Source: CBDCVD01 sp965224015 (GTDB taxonomy: Bacteria; Pseudomonadota; Alphaproteobacteria; Rhizobiales; CBDCVD01). Taken from it: a stretch of 64,000 nucleotides of DNA. Below the pieces are notes generated by a model, which did no database searches, was not told where the DNA came from, and saw only the letters and a program-made list of their open reading frames with translations. The stretch lies in contig OZ245032.1 of the NCBI GenBank assembly GCA_965224015.1, positions 372,001-436,000 of the forward strand, in the 5' to 3' direction. The position numbers and the translations under genes are program-made. Of this stretch, positions 34,640 to 43,397 are shown in pieces (position 1 is the stretch's first letter; every line of letters begins with the position of its first letter).

Positions 34640-35635
34640 ATGTCCACGTCCCCGCCCATGCAAACAATTCCCTTCATCAGCGCCGATCATATCCGCACGC
34701 AGGTGACTTTTCCCACACTCATTGATCATTTGCGCCAATGTCATACACGCCCTTGCCCCGATTACGAAAAAGCGCTCCTGACCAACACCAATAGCGATGG
34801 TGAAACCAACAGTTTTCTCATTTGGCCCGCCTGGGATGCGGGGCAATCCCTGGGGGCAAAAATGGCAACTATATTTCCAGGCAATTCGCTGCACCAACCC
34901 CTGATTGCCGCCGTTCAGGCGGTTTATGTGTTGTTTGAGGGAAAGACCGGCGCTCCGGTCGCTCTGATTGACGGCACGGAGATGACCTATTGGAAGACCG
35001 CTGCCAATTCAGCACTTGCCTGTGACTGTCTGGCGCGCGCAAGGGTCAGTGATTTGCTTATGGTGGGAGCTGGAGATCTAGCGCCCTATCTGGTGCGCGC
35101 GCATTTAAGCGTGCGCCCGGACATCAGCCGAATCCACATTTGGAACCGCACGTTGCAAAAGGCGCGCGACTTGAAAAAGGATTTGCGCACAATTGATTCT
35201 AGCATGGAAGTCATAGTGGTCAACGATCTGGCTGCGGCCGCCGCTAATGCACAGATCATCTGTTGCGCCACCGCGGCCACACATCCGCTCATCCTTGGTG
35301 AGTGGCTGGCGCCGGGTACCCATCTTGATCTGGTCGGCGGGTTTCGACCAGACATGCGGGAGGTCGACGCCAAGGCCATCGCCCGGGCGCGCATGTTCGT
35401 TGAGCATACAAAGTTTACCCCGCACTATGCCGGCGAGATCGTGCAAGCCATTGCCGAGGGGGCTATTGAAAAAGAACACCTTCTTGGAGACTTGTTTGAT
35501 CTCATCTGCAAACGCGCTTCCGGGCGTCTTAGCGACGACGATATTACTGTTTTCAAGACCTGCGGAGGTGGACATCTGGATTTGATGACAGCGCAATACC
35601 TGCATAAGCGCTTTCACCATATGTCATCTTCCTGA
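34640..35635 (+). CDS. Ornithine cyclodeaminase / mu-crystallin family protein
   Basis: This 331-residue protein has GAKMATIFPGN near the start, ALIDGTEMTYWKTAANSALA, the NAD-binding MVGAGDLAPYLVRAHL and HLDLVGGFRPDMREVDA. Members reduce cyclic imino acids or deaminate ornithine, lysine or related amino acids. The specific substrate is not readable from the sequence. It follows the carnitine dehydrogenase stop by 14 bases, so they form an operon, and a joint role in quaternary-amine or amino-acid breakdown is inferred. Confidence 0.82.
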   Translation: MSTSPPMQTIPFISADHIRTQVTFPTLIDHLRQCHTRPCPDYEKALLTNTNSDGETNSFLIWPAWDAGQSLGAKMATIFPGNSLHQPLIAAVQAVYVLFEGKTGAPVALIDGTEMTYWKTAANSALACDCLARARVSDLLMVGAGDLAPYLVRAHLSVRPDISRIHIWNRTLQKARDLKKDLRTIDSSMEVIVVNDLAAAAANAQIICCATAATHPLILGEWLAPGTHLDLVGGFRPDMREVDAKAIARARMFVEHTKFTPHYAGEIVQAIAEGAIEKEHLLGDLFDLICKRASGRLSDDDITVFKTCGGGHLDLMTAQYLHKRFHHMSSS

Positions 35636-35663
35636 GCGATCAGATACCAGCGGACTGTCACCT

Positions 35664-36341
35664 ATGATCACAACAAAAAAGCGCGCATTGCTTTCCTGGA
35701 GCAGTGGCAAGGACGCGGCCTGGGCTCTTTATTGCGCCCGGCAGGACCCGGATATCGACATTCTCGGCCTGTTGACAAGCTATAATGCGTCCGCCGGTCG
35801 CGCGGCCATGCACGGCGTGCGCCGCGTCCTCGTTCATGCGCAGTGCAAGGCGTTGGGATTGGTGCATTATGACATTGATCTGCCCTGGCCGTGCAGCGAC
35901 GAAGACTATCAGGCTGCCATGAGAGGTTTTCTTGAAAAACAAATTAGGGAGAATGAAATCACCCATGTGATCTTTGGTGATCTGTTTCTTGAGGATGTGC
36001 GCGCTTATCGTGAAAAGCAATTGGCGCGCCTTGGCCTGCACGGGATTTTTCCGCTTTGGGGGCGCGATACCACGCAGATGGCGTACCAGATGTGCGATGC
36101 CGGATTGAAAGCCATTTTAACCTGTGTCGATCCTGCGCGACTTGATCAGGCTTTTTGCGGACGCCATTACGACCGCACCTTGCTTTGCGACCTGCCGGGC
36201 TCGGTCGACCCTTGCGGTGAAAACGGTGAGTTCCACACGTTTGTTTATGAGGGCCCCGGGTTTGAAGCCCCTTTGCAGATCAGGCTTGGCGAAACCGTTA
36301 CCCGAGACGGATTTGTCTTCGCCGACATTCTGGCCTGTTGA
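35664..36341 (+). CDS. Dph6-related ATP pyrophosphatase
   Basis: This 225-residue protein has the PP-loop LLSWSSGKDAAWALY at residues 9-23 and the family motifs VIFGDLFLEDVRAYRE and FPLWGRDTTQM. These belong to the adenine-nucleotide alpha-hydrolase group that includes diphthine-ammonia ligase. Bacteria lack diphthamide, so the true substrate, probably a carboxylate that is adenylated and amidated, is unknown. It ends the three-gene run with carnitine dehydrogenase and the OCD-family gene, and lies just before the parS array. Confidence 0.82.
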   Translation: MITTKKRALLSWSSGKDAAWALYCARQDPDIDILGLLTSYNASAGRAAMHGVRRVLVHAQCKALGLVHYDIDLPWPCSDEDYQAAMRGFLEKQIRENEITHVIFGDLFLEDVRAYREKQLARLGLHGIFPLWGRDTTQMAYQMCDAGLKAILTCVDPARLDQAFCGRHYDRTLLCDLPGSVDPCGENGEFHTFVYEGPGFEAPLQIRLGETVTRDGFVFADILAC

Positions 36342-36370
36342 TTTCACTTCATGTCTTAATAGAATCCATT

Positions 36371-36849
36371 CTGTTTCTCAATTAAAGCGCCGGGCCCTTA
36401 ATGTTTCACGTGAAACATCTCTGTTTCTCAATTAAAGCGCCGGGCCCTTAATGTTTCACGTGAAACATCTCTGTTTCTCAATTAAAGCGCCGGGCCTTTA
36501 ATGTTTCACGTGAAACATTTCTGTTTCTTAATCAAAGCGCCGGGCCTTTAATGTTTCACGTGAAACATCTCTGTTTCTTAATCAAAGCGCCGGGCCTTTA
36601 ATGTTTCACGTGAAACATCTCTGTTTCTTAATCAAAGCGCCGGGCCTTTAATGTTTCACGTGAAACATCTCTGTTTCTTAATCAAAGCGCCGGGCCTTTA
36701 ATGTTTCACGTGAAACATCTCTGTTTCTTAATCAAAGCGCCGGGCCTTTAATGTTTCACGTGAAACATTTCTGTTTCTTGTCAAAGCGCCGGGCCTTTAA
36801 TGTTTCACGTGAAACATTTCTGTTTCTTACATCAAGCGCCGGGCCTCTC
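36371..36849. repeat. Tandem array with nine perfect parS-like sites
   Basis: A 50-base unit is repeated about nine times, followed by a shortened tenth. Every full unit contains the 16-base palindrome TGTTTCACGTGAAACA, the chromosomal ParB/Noc-type centromere site. Starts are at 36402, 36452, 36502, 36552, 36602, 36652, 36702, 36752 and 36801; the last step is 49 bases. All nine cores are identical, while the linker (CTGTTTCTTAATCAAAGCGC then CGGGCCTTTA) varies: units 1-3 have CTCAATTAAAG, later ones CTTAATCAAAG. There is no parA or parB in the window. The array is flanked by the Dph6-like gene and an R3 repeat. Confidence 0.92.
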
Positions 36850-36885
36850 TATGCGCTGGCATAACGGGCCCGCTCCGCTCTATAG

Positions 36886-37004
36886 TTGGTAACGTCTATT
36901 CACGACCTGGCCAGCCCGCTCCCCCTCCCAACCACCCGCACAACGGTACCCTATGGGTGGTTGGGAGGGGGAGTGGGCTGGTGATGCCAATAGACATGCC
37001 CGGC
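36886..37004 (-). repeat. R3 palindromic repeat, copy c
   Basis: It runs from TAACGTCTATTCACGACCTG to TAGACATGCCCGGCT, centred on GGTACC. A further R3-like left end (GGGCCTCTCTATGCG) is fused to the last unit of the parS array at about 36840. Its right edge touches the stop codon of the autotransporter gene. Confidence 0.65.
36911..36981. terminator. 27-bp stem-loop in R3 copy c
   Basis: Bases 36911-36937 pair with 36955-36981 along all 27 positions, with only one G-T wobble, around a 17-base loop containing GGTACC. It lies just past the stop of the minus-strand autotransporter gene and could end its transcript. Confidence 0.55.
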
Positions 37005-39275
37005 TCAAAAACTCACAACGGCGCCAAAATGCCCGTTCAAGCTGAATACACCATGGCCAAAGTGCATTTCAGCATCCATATGCGTTGACAGTCCATCAGC
37101 CAGTTTGCTCACAACGCTAACACCTGCCAGACCCGTGAAAGTCTCGTTTCTACCACGCGGCGCGAAATTCAGGGTTTGACCAAGCAGACCAAGCGCAATA
37201 TCGCCATATTTGTTGGCGCGCCCCTCAATGCCAAAGCGAGGTGATAGGACTACGGAGCCGATGCGTTGCGTGGTGGCCACCTGGGCGCGCGCCGACCAGA
37301 CGTCAACGTTTCGCTTGCCCATACTCATCCCCGCCACGGCGCCGGTTTCCGTATATCCATCAAGAGCGAGATGCCCATAGCGCACACGCACACTTGGCGT
37401 GAGGCTCCTCTCTCCAACGCTAAAGTGCCCCCCCAGGGTCAGTTCCGGTGAGAGGAAAGTACCATCATAGGCGGCCGTTAAATTGGAAAATCCTGTGGGA
37501 GATAAATTGTTCAGAACCTGCCGGGAGCTGTCGTGATCAACACGACCGGCGGTCAACATTAACCGCGCGAACCAGGCGTTTTCACTATATTCACCGTAGA
37601 CTCCACCGAACAGGTTTTTTGTTTCAATGGCCTGTGAGAGGGTGCTGATTCGCGTCTTTCCGCGCGCCGCCCCCACATAGACACCAAGACGCAGACCCGT
37701 TTCGCTCTCTTGTTTGATGGGCATATCGAAGCCCACAAGACCGCCTGTCAGCCCATGCTTGACCGTGCGCCCGAGATCGCTATTGTTCTCGTTCTCCTCA
37801 TGATAAGCGCCAAAAAGCTGCCCCCAAAAACCGCTTCGGCGGGGTTGTAGCTCCAGGTCTCCTCCGTACAACCCCATAGCGGCACCCATTTGCGCCGCAA
37901 GTACAGGTTCATCACCACGACCTTGACGCTGTAGTTGTTCCGCATCAAGGCGGGCGTGGACAGAATTGAATATGCTGCTCGTCAGGTCATCAAGTCGCGC
38001 ACCGTCATGGGAGAAATCACCAGGCTCAAACACAACAAGCATCGGGTTTTCCCCGTTTCGCGGGACAACGCGAAGATAGGGGCGCCCCTTGGTATCAATG
38101 ATCTCCGGTAATCCCCCGTCATTTGTAAAAGTGAGAAAATTCGTCAACTTTGTGTGCACGTGGACTGTGTCTTTGTCTTTACCCAACCGAATGAGCCCCG
38201 ACAGTACCGAACCCGGGCGCAAGACCAGCAGGTCGGCGCCGTCATCCATATCAATCGCGTTGGCGCGCTTTCCCCGTACCATGACGAGGCCGCTATTGAT
38301 TAACGTATGGGTCCCACCCCTTTGAAAATCGATCCCATGCGATTCATCTCCCAGGGTTATAATGTCTCCACTGTTTTCAAATGCACTCGCCTTGCTCATA
38401 ATAAGGGCACCTTCCGCGTTCAATCCGGATGTGAACAAACGACCACGATTGATAATGTGATTGTTATCTCCGATGAAAAGCAGCAAAGCCTCCGAATGGT
38501 CTCCCGTTGTGCGTATGTAACCCAGGTTAACAACCTTGTTCCAATGACCTTCAATTTCAATACCCTCGCCGTTGTCTCCGGTGGTCGCAATCGTGCCCAT
38601 GTTTATGATTTCGTTTTTGTTCCCACGTGCATCTATCCCCTCCGCATACTCGCCTCTGGTTGAAACCAACCCTCTGTTTCTCACCTTCGCCGCACTGCCT
38701 CTGACGGTCACACCGGCAGCCCTATCACCTAAAGTACGCAATACTCCCGTGTTAAGGACCTCGCTTTGCTCGCGAATAATAATCGCGTGAGCGCGCACGC
38801 CATTTTTCATCTGACCGGACGTTTCAATAGTGCCGTGATTAACAACCTTTTGCTTTCTCCCTCCGGAAACTCCCGGTTCGCCGTCGCGGGTTGTGCGAAT
38901 TTTAGCCCCTCGTTTCACGACGCACTCATGATTGTTTCTGTTAAGGTTCTGTCCCCCAGCCGTTCTGCCAACAGCAATCACGGGACACCCGGCTTGCGCA
39001 TGCGCTGCGGTTTGCGAAAATATGGCTTGTCCTATTGCGCCCAACGGGCCTGCGAGGATCGCCAAAAGCGCCAGTCTTGTGTAGTGCCCGATGGGGGTGT
39101 GCCGGAACCTGGCGCCGACCTGACCAGCACTGTGGACTTGTCTTAAAGATTGTTGATTTGCCCCCAATTGCCGTCGCTTTGCGTTTTCCATCATGTCGAT
39201 GCTTTTCATGAAACCCTGCCCCGGCAAGCGCCACATCACTTTGCTTACACAAGGCCGTTGAACGTTGATCTGCAT
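37005..39275 (-). CDS. Autotransporter with beta-helix passenger
   Basis: This 756-residue outer-membrane protein has a long N-terminal region before the signal core LALLAILAGPLGAIGQA and cleavage near AAHAQ (about residue 94). The passenger (about 110-360) is made of roughly 23-residue imperfect repeats around N.G.I.T.GD...G and NRG, consistent with a beta-helix. The last 280 residues form a barrel (SGFWGQLFGAYHEENENNSD onward) ending in Phe (GAVVSF), the usual autotransporter terminus. A role in surface adhesion is inferred. The extended N-terminus may be an ESPR-type signal or a mis-set start (alternatives Met 14, 23 and 27). Confidence 0.85.
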   Translation of the reverse strand: MQINVQRPCVSKVMWRLPGQGFMKSIDMMENAKRRQLGANQQSLRQVHSAGQVGARFRHTPIGHYTRLALLAILAGPLGAIGQAIFSQTAAHAQAGCPVIAVGRTAGGQNLNRNNHECVVKRGAKIRTTRDGEPGVSGGRKQKVVNHGTIETSGQMKNGVRAHAIIIREQSEVLNTGVLRTLGDRAAGVTVRGSAAKVRNRGLVSTRGEYAEGIDARGNKNEIINMGTIATTGDNGEGIEIEGHWNKVVNLGYIRTTGDHSEALLLFIGDNNHIINRGRLFTSGLNAEGALIMSKASAFENSGDIITLGDESHGIDFQRGGTHTLINSGLVMVRGKRANAIDMDDGADLLVLRPGSVLSGLIRLGKDKDTVHVHTKLTNFLTFTNDGGLPEIIDTKGRPYLRVVPRNGENPMLVVFEPGDFSHDGARLDDLTSSIFNSVHARLDAEQLQRQGRGDEPVLAAQMGAAMGLYGGDLELQPRRSGFWGQLFGAYHEENENNSDLGRTVKHGLTGGLVGFDMPIKQESETGLRLGVYVGAARGKTRISTLSQAIETKNLFGGVYGEYSENAWFARLMLTAGRVDHDSSRQVLNNLSPTGFSNLTAAYDGTFLSPELTLGGHFSVGERSLTPSVRVRYGHLALDGYTETGAVAGMSMGKRNVDVWSARAQVATTQRIGSVVLSPRFGIEGRANKYGDIALGLLGQTLNFAPRGRNETFTGLAGVSVVSKLADGLSTHMDAEMHFGHGVFSLNGHFGAVVSF

Positions 39276-39305
39276 TGCCGATTAAGGCTTGCAACCGGAC
39301 GCGCG

Positions 39306-39401
39306 TAATAGCAAATTGCTATAGATTTAGAGGGCGATCAGCTTTATGGGTTTCGCTATACCCCTGGCAAAACGGGTACAGCTAACCCCATGCTGATCTA
39401 G
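39306..39401 (-). repeat. R2 repeat, copy e
   Basis: It is a shortened first hairpin (TAGCAAATTGCTATAG) followed by the full second one (GGCGATCAGCTTTATGGG...CATGCTGATCTAG). It lies about 30 bases upstream of the longest autotransporter reading frame, so it overlaps that gene's promoter region. Confidence 0.65.
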
Positions 39402-39520
39402 AGGTCGCTGACTGTTGAAATTATTTACGCAATTAATACTAGAAAATAATCCTAATGCACTTTTAACGATATATGCTAAACAAAAGGTTTACGCGGCGTG
39501 ACCCCTATGCGTAGAGGATT

Positions 39521-39624
39521 ATACCAGCGGTATTGGCTTTATAGACACGCCGACTGGTGTACTGCCTTGATAACATACTTGCTTGACGCTAAGCCATGAG
39601 TCATTGTTAAGGACCCTTGGTATT
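39521..39624 (-). repeat. R1 palindromic repeat, intact copy d
   Basis: Reverse orientation, from ATACCAGCGGTATTGGC to GGACCCTTGGTATT, with TACTGCCTTGATAAC inside. Its outer edge contains the radC stop codon. The AT-rich 120 bases before it (39402-39520) hold no gene. Confidence 0.7.
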
Positions 39625-40360
39625 AAATAAGCTTCAATCCGCGGAAACTCGCGTGGCCGTCCTTGCCGACAATAATATGGTCGTGAACGATGATGCCAAA
39701 AGGCTTGGCGGCATTCATAATCGTGCTGGTCATCTGAATGTCTGAGCGTGATGGTGTCGGATCGCCGCTTGGATGATTGTGCACCAGAATGATTGCTGTC
39801 GCCGAAAGCTCCAACGCCCGCTTGACAACCTCACGAGGATAGACCGGTGTATGATCCACAGTCCCGGTTTGCTGCACCTCATCGGCAATCAGGGCGTTAC
39901 GTTTATCCAAAAACAAGACACGAAACCGCTCTTTTTCGTCATAGGCCATCGCCGTCTGGCAATAGGCGATAACGCTTGCCCAGGAACTGAGAACTTGGCG
40001 CTTGTGGATCTTGCCCTTGGCAAAGCGCTGGGTAGCGGCAAAAATGACCTTCAACTCCCTTGCTGCGGATTTTCCCATGCCCGACACTTCGGTCAAACGG
40101 TCGGGAGGCGCTGACAGGACTTCAGCAAAACTGCCAAACCGCTTTATCAGGCTCTTGGCAATCGGCTTGGTATCGCGCCTTGGCAGGACCCGAAACAATA
40201 TCAACTCAAGCAGTTCGTAGTCTGCCAGACTGTCGGCGCCGTTTTCCATGAACCGTCCGCGCAGACGCTCACGATGCCCCGAATAGTGGGGCTGCTGAGC
40301 ACTGCCGTCTGAGCGTTCCCTCTTCAACTGGCTTGACCTCAAACTGACCCTATCCGGCAC
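39623..40360 (-). CDS. radC: RadC family JAB-domain protein
   Basis: This 245-residue protein has an N-terminal helix-hairpin-helix part (LADYELLELILF... VSGMGKSAARELK) and the metalloprotease-like JAB/MPN motif HNHPSGDPTPSRSD near residues 193-206. It was once linked to DNA repair and its true function is unclear; genes of this kind are common beside mobile elements. The stop codon TAA lies in the terminal bases of an R1 repeat. It follows map by only six bases on the same strand, so they are likely co-transcribed. Confidence 0.9.
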   Translation of the reverse strand: MPDRVSLRSSQLKRERSDGSAQQPHYSGHRERLRGRFMENGADSLADYELLELILFRVLPRRDTKPIAKSLIKRFGSFAEVLSAPPDRLTEVSGMGKSAARELKVIFAATQRFAKGKIHKRQVLSSWASVIAYCQTAMAYDEKERFRVLFLDKRNALIADEVQQTGTVDHTPVYPREVVKRALELSATAIILVHNHPSGDPTPSRSDIQMTSTIMNAAKPFGIIVHDHIIVGKDGHASFRGLKLI

Positions 40361-40366
40361 GCCTGT

Positions 40367-41200
40367 TTATTCGCCGGAGGTGAATATCTCACAGCCCTCT
40401 TCGGTGACCCCAACCGAGTGCTCGTACTGAGCAGACAGGGACCTGTCACGTGTTACAGCGGTCCAGCCGTCCCTGAGTATCTTGACATGCGGTCTGCCTA
40501 GGTTGATCATCGGCTCAATGGTGAATATCATCCCCGGCTTTAACACAATGCCATCTCCCGGTTGGCCATAGTGCAGGATGTTCGGCGCATCATGAAACAG
40601 GCGCCCGATGCCGTGGCCGCAGAAATCCCGTACAACACTCATCCGCTCGCTCTGCGCGTAACTTTGTATTGCATAACCGATATCGCCAGTGGTTGCCCCT
40701 GCACGCACCACAGAGATACCTCGCAACAAGGCTTCATAAGTCGTCTCCAACAAGCGTCTGGCCCGGCGGGATATGTCGCCAATGGCATACATGCGGCTAC
40801 AATCGCCGTGCCAACCATCCACAATAACCGTGACATCAATGTTCACGATATCGCCTTCTCTCAAAGGTTTTTCCCCGGGTATGCCGTGGCAGACGACATG
40901 ATTGACGCTCGTGCAGATGGTTTTTTCGTAACCGCGATAAAATACAGTCGCCGGAAGTGCTCCCTGATCTGTGACAAAGTCAAACACCGCATCATCCAGG
41001 TGCTGGGTGGTTTGTCCCGGAACCGCCAGGGGTGTGAGCATGTCAAGGGTCTGTGCGGCCAGCTTGCCGGCCTTGCGCATGCCTGCGAAGGCCTCTGCGC
41101 CATGAAGTTTGATGGCGCCGGTATTGCGACAAGGCGAGTCGCTGGCGTCGATATACGTGGTGGTCATTCTGCTCATTGGGTGCTCAGACAGGCCGTTCAT
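40367..41200 (-). CDS. map: Type I methionine aminopeptidase
   Basis: This 277-residue enzyme removes the initiator Met. Metal ligands are visible in VNIDVTVIVDGWHGD, CGHGIGRLFHDAP, FTIEPMI and YEHSVGVTEEG. The start at 41200 was chosen because a GGGAG ribosome site lies seven bases upstream; the frame continues to 41230, but that part reads across the repeated motif TAGAGCGTGTCATG. Map and radC form a short operon. Confidence 0.92.
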   Translation of the reverse strand: MNGLSEHPMSRMTTTYIDASDSPCRNTGAIKLHGAEAFAGMRKAGKLAAQTLDMLTPLAVPGQTTQHLDDAVFDFVTDQGALPATVFYRGYEKTICTSVNHVVCHGIPGEKPLREGDIVNIDVTVIVDGWHGDCSRMYAIGDISRRARRLLETTYEALLRGISVVRAGATTGDIGYAIQSYAQSERMSVVRDFCGHGIGRLFHDAPNILHYGQPGDGIVLKPGMIFTIEPMINLGRPHVKILRDGWTAVTRDRSLSAQYEHSVGVTEEGCEIFTSGE

Positions 41201-41240
41201 ATTGGTACTCCCAATCCTAGAGCGTGTCATGTTTTAATAG

Positions 41241-41356
41241 AACTATTTTGCCAGGGGTAAAGCTAACGTCATAAAGCTGATTGCCCTAAAATCTATAGCA
41301 AAATGCGAGAAAAATACGCAATGCTCATGAATCCAATTAAACCCATTTTGCTATAG
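41241..41356 (+). repeat. R2 repeat, copy f
   Basis: It begins inside the second hairpin (ACTATTTTGCCAGGGGTAAA) and ends CCCATTTTGCTATAG, so the outer GATC end is lost. It lies upstream of map, next to the short repeated motif at 41219-41232. Confidence 0.65.
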
Positions 41357-41550
41357 TCGGAAATGGGACCGCCTTTCCCGTTACTGTTGGCCTACTATGA
41401 CAAACAATGCCCAATGGACGCAATAAACAACATCATGCCCCCCGTGTTAGCGCGATGTTGAGTTGTAACAGGTTGTTGCTTGAATATATGACGAAACAGG
41501 TCGTCGGACAACAACTATGCTTTGGTCGATATACTTACGTATACGGCCCG

Positions 41551-41575
41551 CCAGCCCGACAAACTATCGGGCTGG
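41551..41575. terminator. Stem-loop downstream of the symporter gene
   Basis: CCAGCCCGA and TCGGGCTGG are perfect 9-base arms around seven bases. It is the second of two hairpins after the minus-strand symporter gene and is probably a back-up terminator. Confidence 0.5.
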
Positions 41576-41585
41576 CTTGGTTTTG

Positions 41586-41615
41586 AAAAACGGGGCGCTC
41601 ACGTGCAGAGCGCCC
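41586..41615 (-). terminator. Intrinsic terminator of the symporter gene
   Basis: On the minus strand GGGCGCTC and GAGCGCCC pair around TGCACGT and are followed by CGTTTTTC. This is a classic stem plus T-run, 15 bases after the symporter stop codon. Confidence 0.75.
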
Positions 41616-41630
41616 TACCTGTTTTGGCCA

Positions 41631-42974
41631 CTAACTATGCTGTTTGGCGGCGTCCGCGAGGGCTCTTTCGGCCTCTTCGTCGATCCCCAAACTGTCTTCG
41701 GTGATAATGCCCGCCTGCGGATCATTGAAAACAGCCATGTCGAGTTTGCCTTCGCCTTTGGCGACGATCGACGATACGACTGCATCCCCAGAGACGTTCA
41801 CCGCGGTGCGGATCATGTCCATGAGGCGGTCGACCCCCATGATAATGGCAATGCCCTCTATGGGCAGCCCGACCTGACCAAGCACCATGGTCAGCATGAT
41901 CAGCCCGACGCCGGGAACGCCGGCGGTGCCGATAGATGCCAGAACGGCCATAAGGATCACGGTCAGGTATCCTGATACCCCAAGTGCGACCCCATAAACA
42001 TTGGCCAGGAACACCGTCGCCACACCCTGCATAATTGCGGTGCCGTCCATATTAATGGTGGCGCCAAGGGGAACCGTAAAGGAGGCGACGGAGTTGTGCA
42101 CGCCGATGCGCTCCGTTACCGAGCGGAAGGTCACGGGTATGGTTGCGTTGGAACTGGCTGTTGAGAAGGCAAAGATCTGTGCGGGACGGACTTTGGGCAA
42201 AAACTTGAACGGATTAAGCCCTGAGAACAGTTTCAGCACGATCATCAGGGTGACAAACAAATGCAGCAACAGTGCAGACACCAGCGTAAAGACGTATCCC
42301 ATCATGGGCATGAACAAATCGATGCCCTGGGTTGCAAACACCTTTGCGATCAAGCAGAAGACACCAATCGGCGCAAAGCTCATGACGATGGTCACGACCT
42401 TCATCATCAATTCGTTCATATACTCGCAGGCCCTGATGAAGGGAACCGAGCTCTTACCCAGCATCAGGGCTGCTATGCCAACCAGAATGACATAGAAGAT
42501 GATCTGGAGCATTTTCCCATCGGCAAAGGCCTGGATCGGATTGGTCGGCACGATATTAATAAAGACGTCAGTGATTGGCGGTTTTTCCTTAGCCTGAATT
42601 CCACTGGTATCGACGCCTTGCAACTGAAAACCTTCGCCCGGTCCGATGAGCATCGCCAGGCTGATTGCAAAGGCAATCGCTATGGCTGTTGTCATCAGAT
42701 AAAGCCCGAACGCCTTGCCGCCGACCCGGCCCAAGGCGCTGATATCGCCAATTCCGGCAACACCGCAGATTAATGAAAACGTGACCAGCGGTACGACCAG
42801 CATTTTCAGGGCGTTGACAAACATCTTGCCAATCATGTTGAACGCGCCGTTGACAATGTAGTCGTTAACGAAGGCGCTGTTGGCCATGGTTTGATTGATG
42901 ATCACACCGACAATGAGACCAAGGACCATTCCGATAATGACCTTGGTTGTCAAAGACATTTTGCCTTCTGGCAT
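41631..42974 (-). CDS. Dicarboxylate/amino acid:cation symporter
   Basis: This 447-residue protein of the DAACS (GltP/DctA) family has the serine-rich re-entrant loop FSTASSNATIPVTFRS and the substrate motif GATINMDGTAIMQG. Eight membrane helices and two hairpins are expected in the inner membrane. It imports glutamate, aspartate or C4-dicarboxylates with sodium or protons. The C-terminal tail is acidic. A good ribosome site (GGGAGGTGG) precedes the ATG. It has its own terminator, so it is monocistronic. Confidence 0.92.
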   Translation of the reverse strand: MPEGKMSLTTKVIIGMVLGLIVGVIINQTMANSAFVNDYIVNGAFNMIGKMFVNALKMLVVPLVTFSLICGVAGIGDISALGRVGGKAFGLYLMTTAIAIAFAISLAMLIGPGEGFQLQGVDTSGIQAKEKPPITDVFINIVPTNPIQAFADGKMLQIIFYVILVGIAALMLGKSSVPFIRACEYMNELMMKVVTIVMSFAPIGVFCLIAKVFATQGIDLFMPMMGYVFTLVSALLLHLFVTLMIVLKLFSGLNPFKFLPKVRPAQIFAFSTASSNATIPVTFRSVTERIGVHNSVASFTVPLGATINMDGTAIMQGVATVFLANVYGVALGVSGYLTVILMAVLASIGTAGVPGVGLIMLTMVLGQVGLPIEGIAIIMGVDRLMDMIRTAVNVSGDAVVSSIVAKGEGKLDMAVFNDPQAGIITEDSLGIDEEAERALADAAKQHS

Positions 42975-43020
42975 AATTCCACCTCCCTAAAGGTTATTGT
43001 TGTGAACGGACGAACATGCG

Positions 43021-43066
43021 TTCATCTATACATTTGTTTGCCCATCCAAACATTTGTTCATCTATA
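43021..43066. promoter_or_regulatory. Direct and inverted repeats upstream of the symporter gene
   Basis: TTCATCTATA occurs at 43021-43030 and 43057-43066, enclosing CATTTGTTTGCCCATCCAAA then CATTTG, in which TGTTTG and CAAACA are inverted. It lies about 50-90 bases before the symporter start, where an operator would sit. The rest of the gap 42975-43326 shows nothing else. Confidence 0.45.
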
Positions 43067-43326
43067 ATGTCGCCCGTATTGCTGATAACCCCGCGAATAC
43101 GTTCGGCATTTTTTTGACACACGAACACTGTCACGAAATTTGTGCCATCTGTCAATACCACAAAATAAGGCGCTGAGGGGATGCAGGGGCTTGAAAACTG
43201 GGCATTGGCATTGCTATTTCACGCCATGCTGTTTTGGCGGAGTACGGGTTGGCCGCAGACACCACCCAATAAAAACGCCGCGACAGGGCCGTGATCGCAG
43301 GGGATTTTTTTCAAAAAGGCTTTGAT

Positions 43327-43350
43327 AAAGTATGCCACTTGGTATACTTT
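43327..43350. promoter_or_regulatory. Operator-like palindrome before the small membrane protein and HTH genes
   Basis: AAAGTATGCCA and TGGTATACTTT are inverted 11-base arms with one mismatch around two bases. It is 48 bases upstream of the small membrane protein gene and could be the self-binding site of the HTH protein. The half-site AAAGTATAC recurs at 43891-43899. Confidence 0.5.
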
Positions 43351-43397
43351 CAGGCATCAAAGGGCAGCACCCCCGTCCATTGAGAAAAAGAATTCAC

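Noticed and set aside
36371..36849. CRISPR-like array
   Set aside because: The unit is a continuous 50-base tandem repeat in which the intervening parts are also conserved; there are no unique spacers and no cas genes. The repeated core is a palindromic parS site.
36342..37004. Replication origin next to the parS array
   Set aside because: I saw no DnaA-box cluster, dnaA, parAB or gid genes; parS alone does not make an origin.
39623..40360. radC as evidence of an integrated element or prophage
   Set aside because: It is six bases from map in what looks like a stable operon, with no integrase, att repeats or phage genes nearby.
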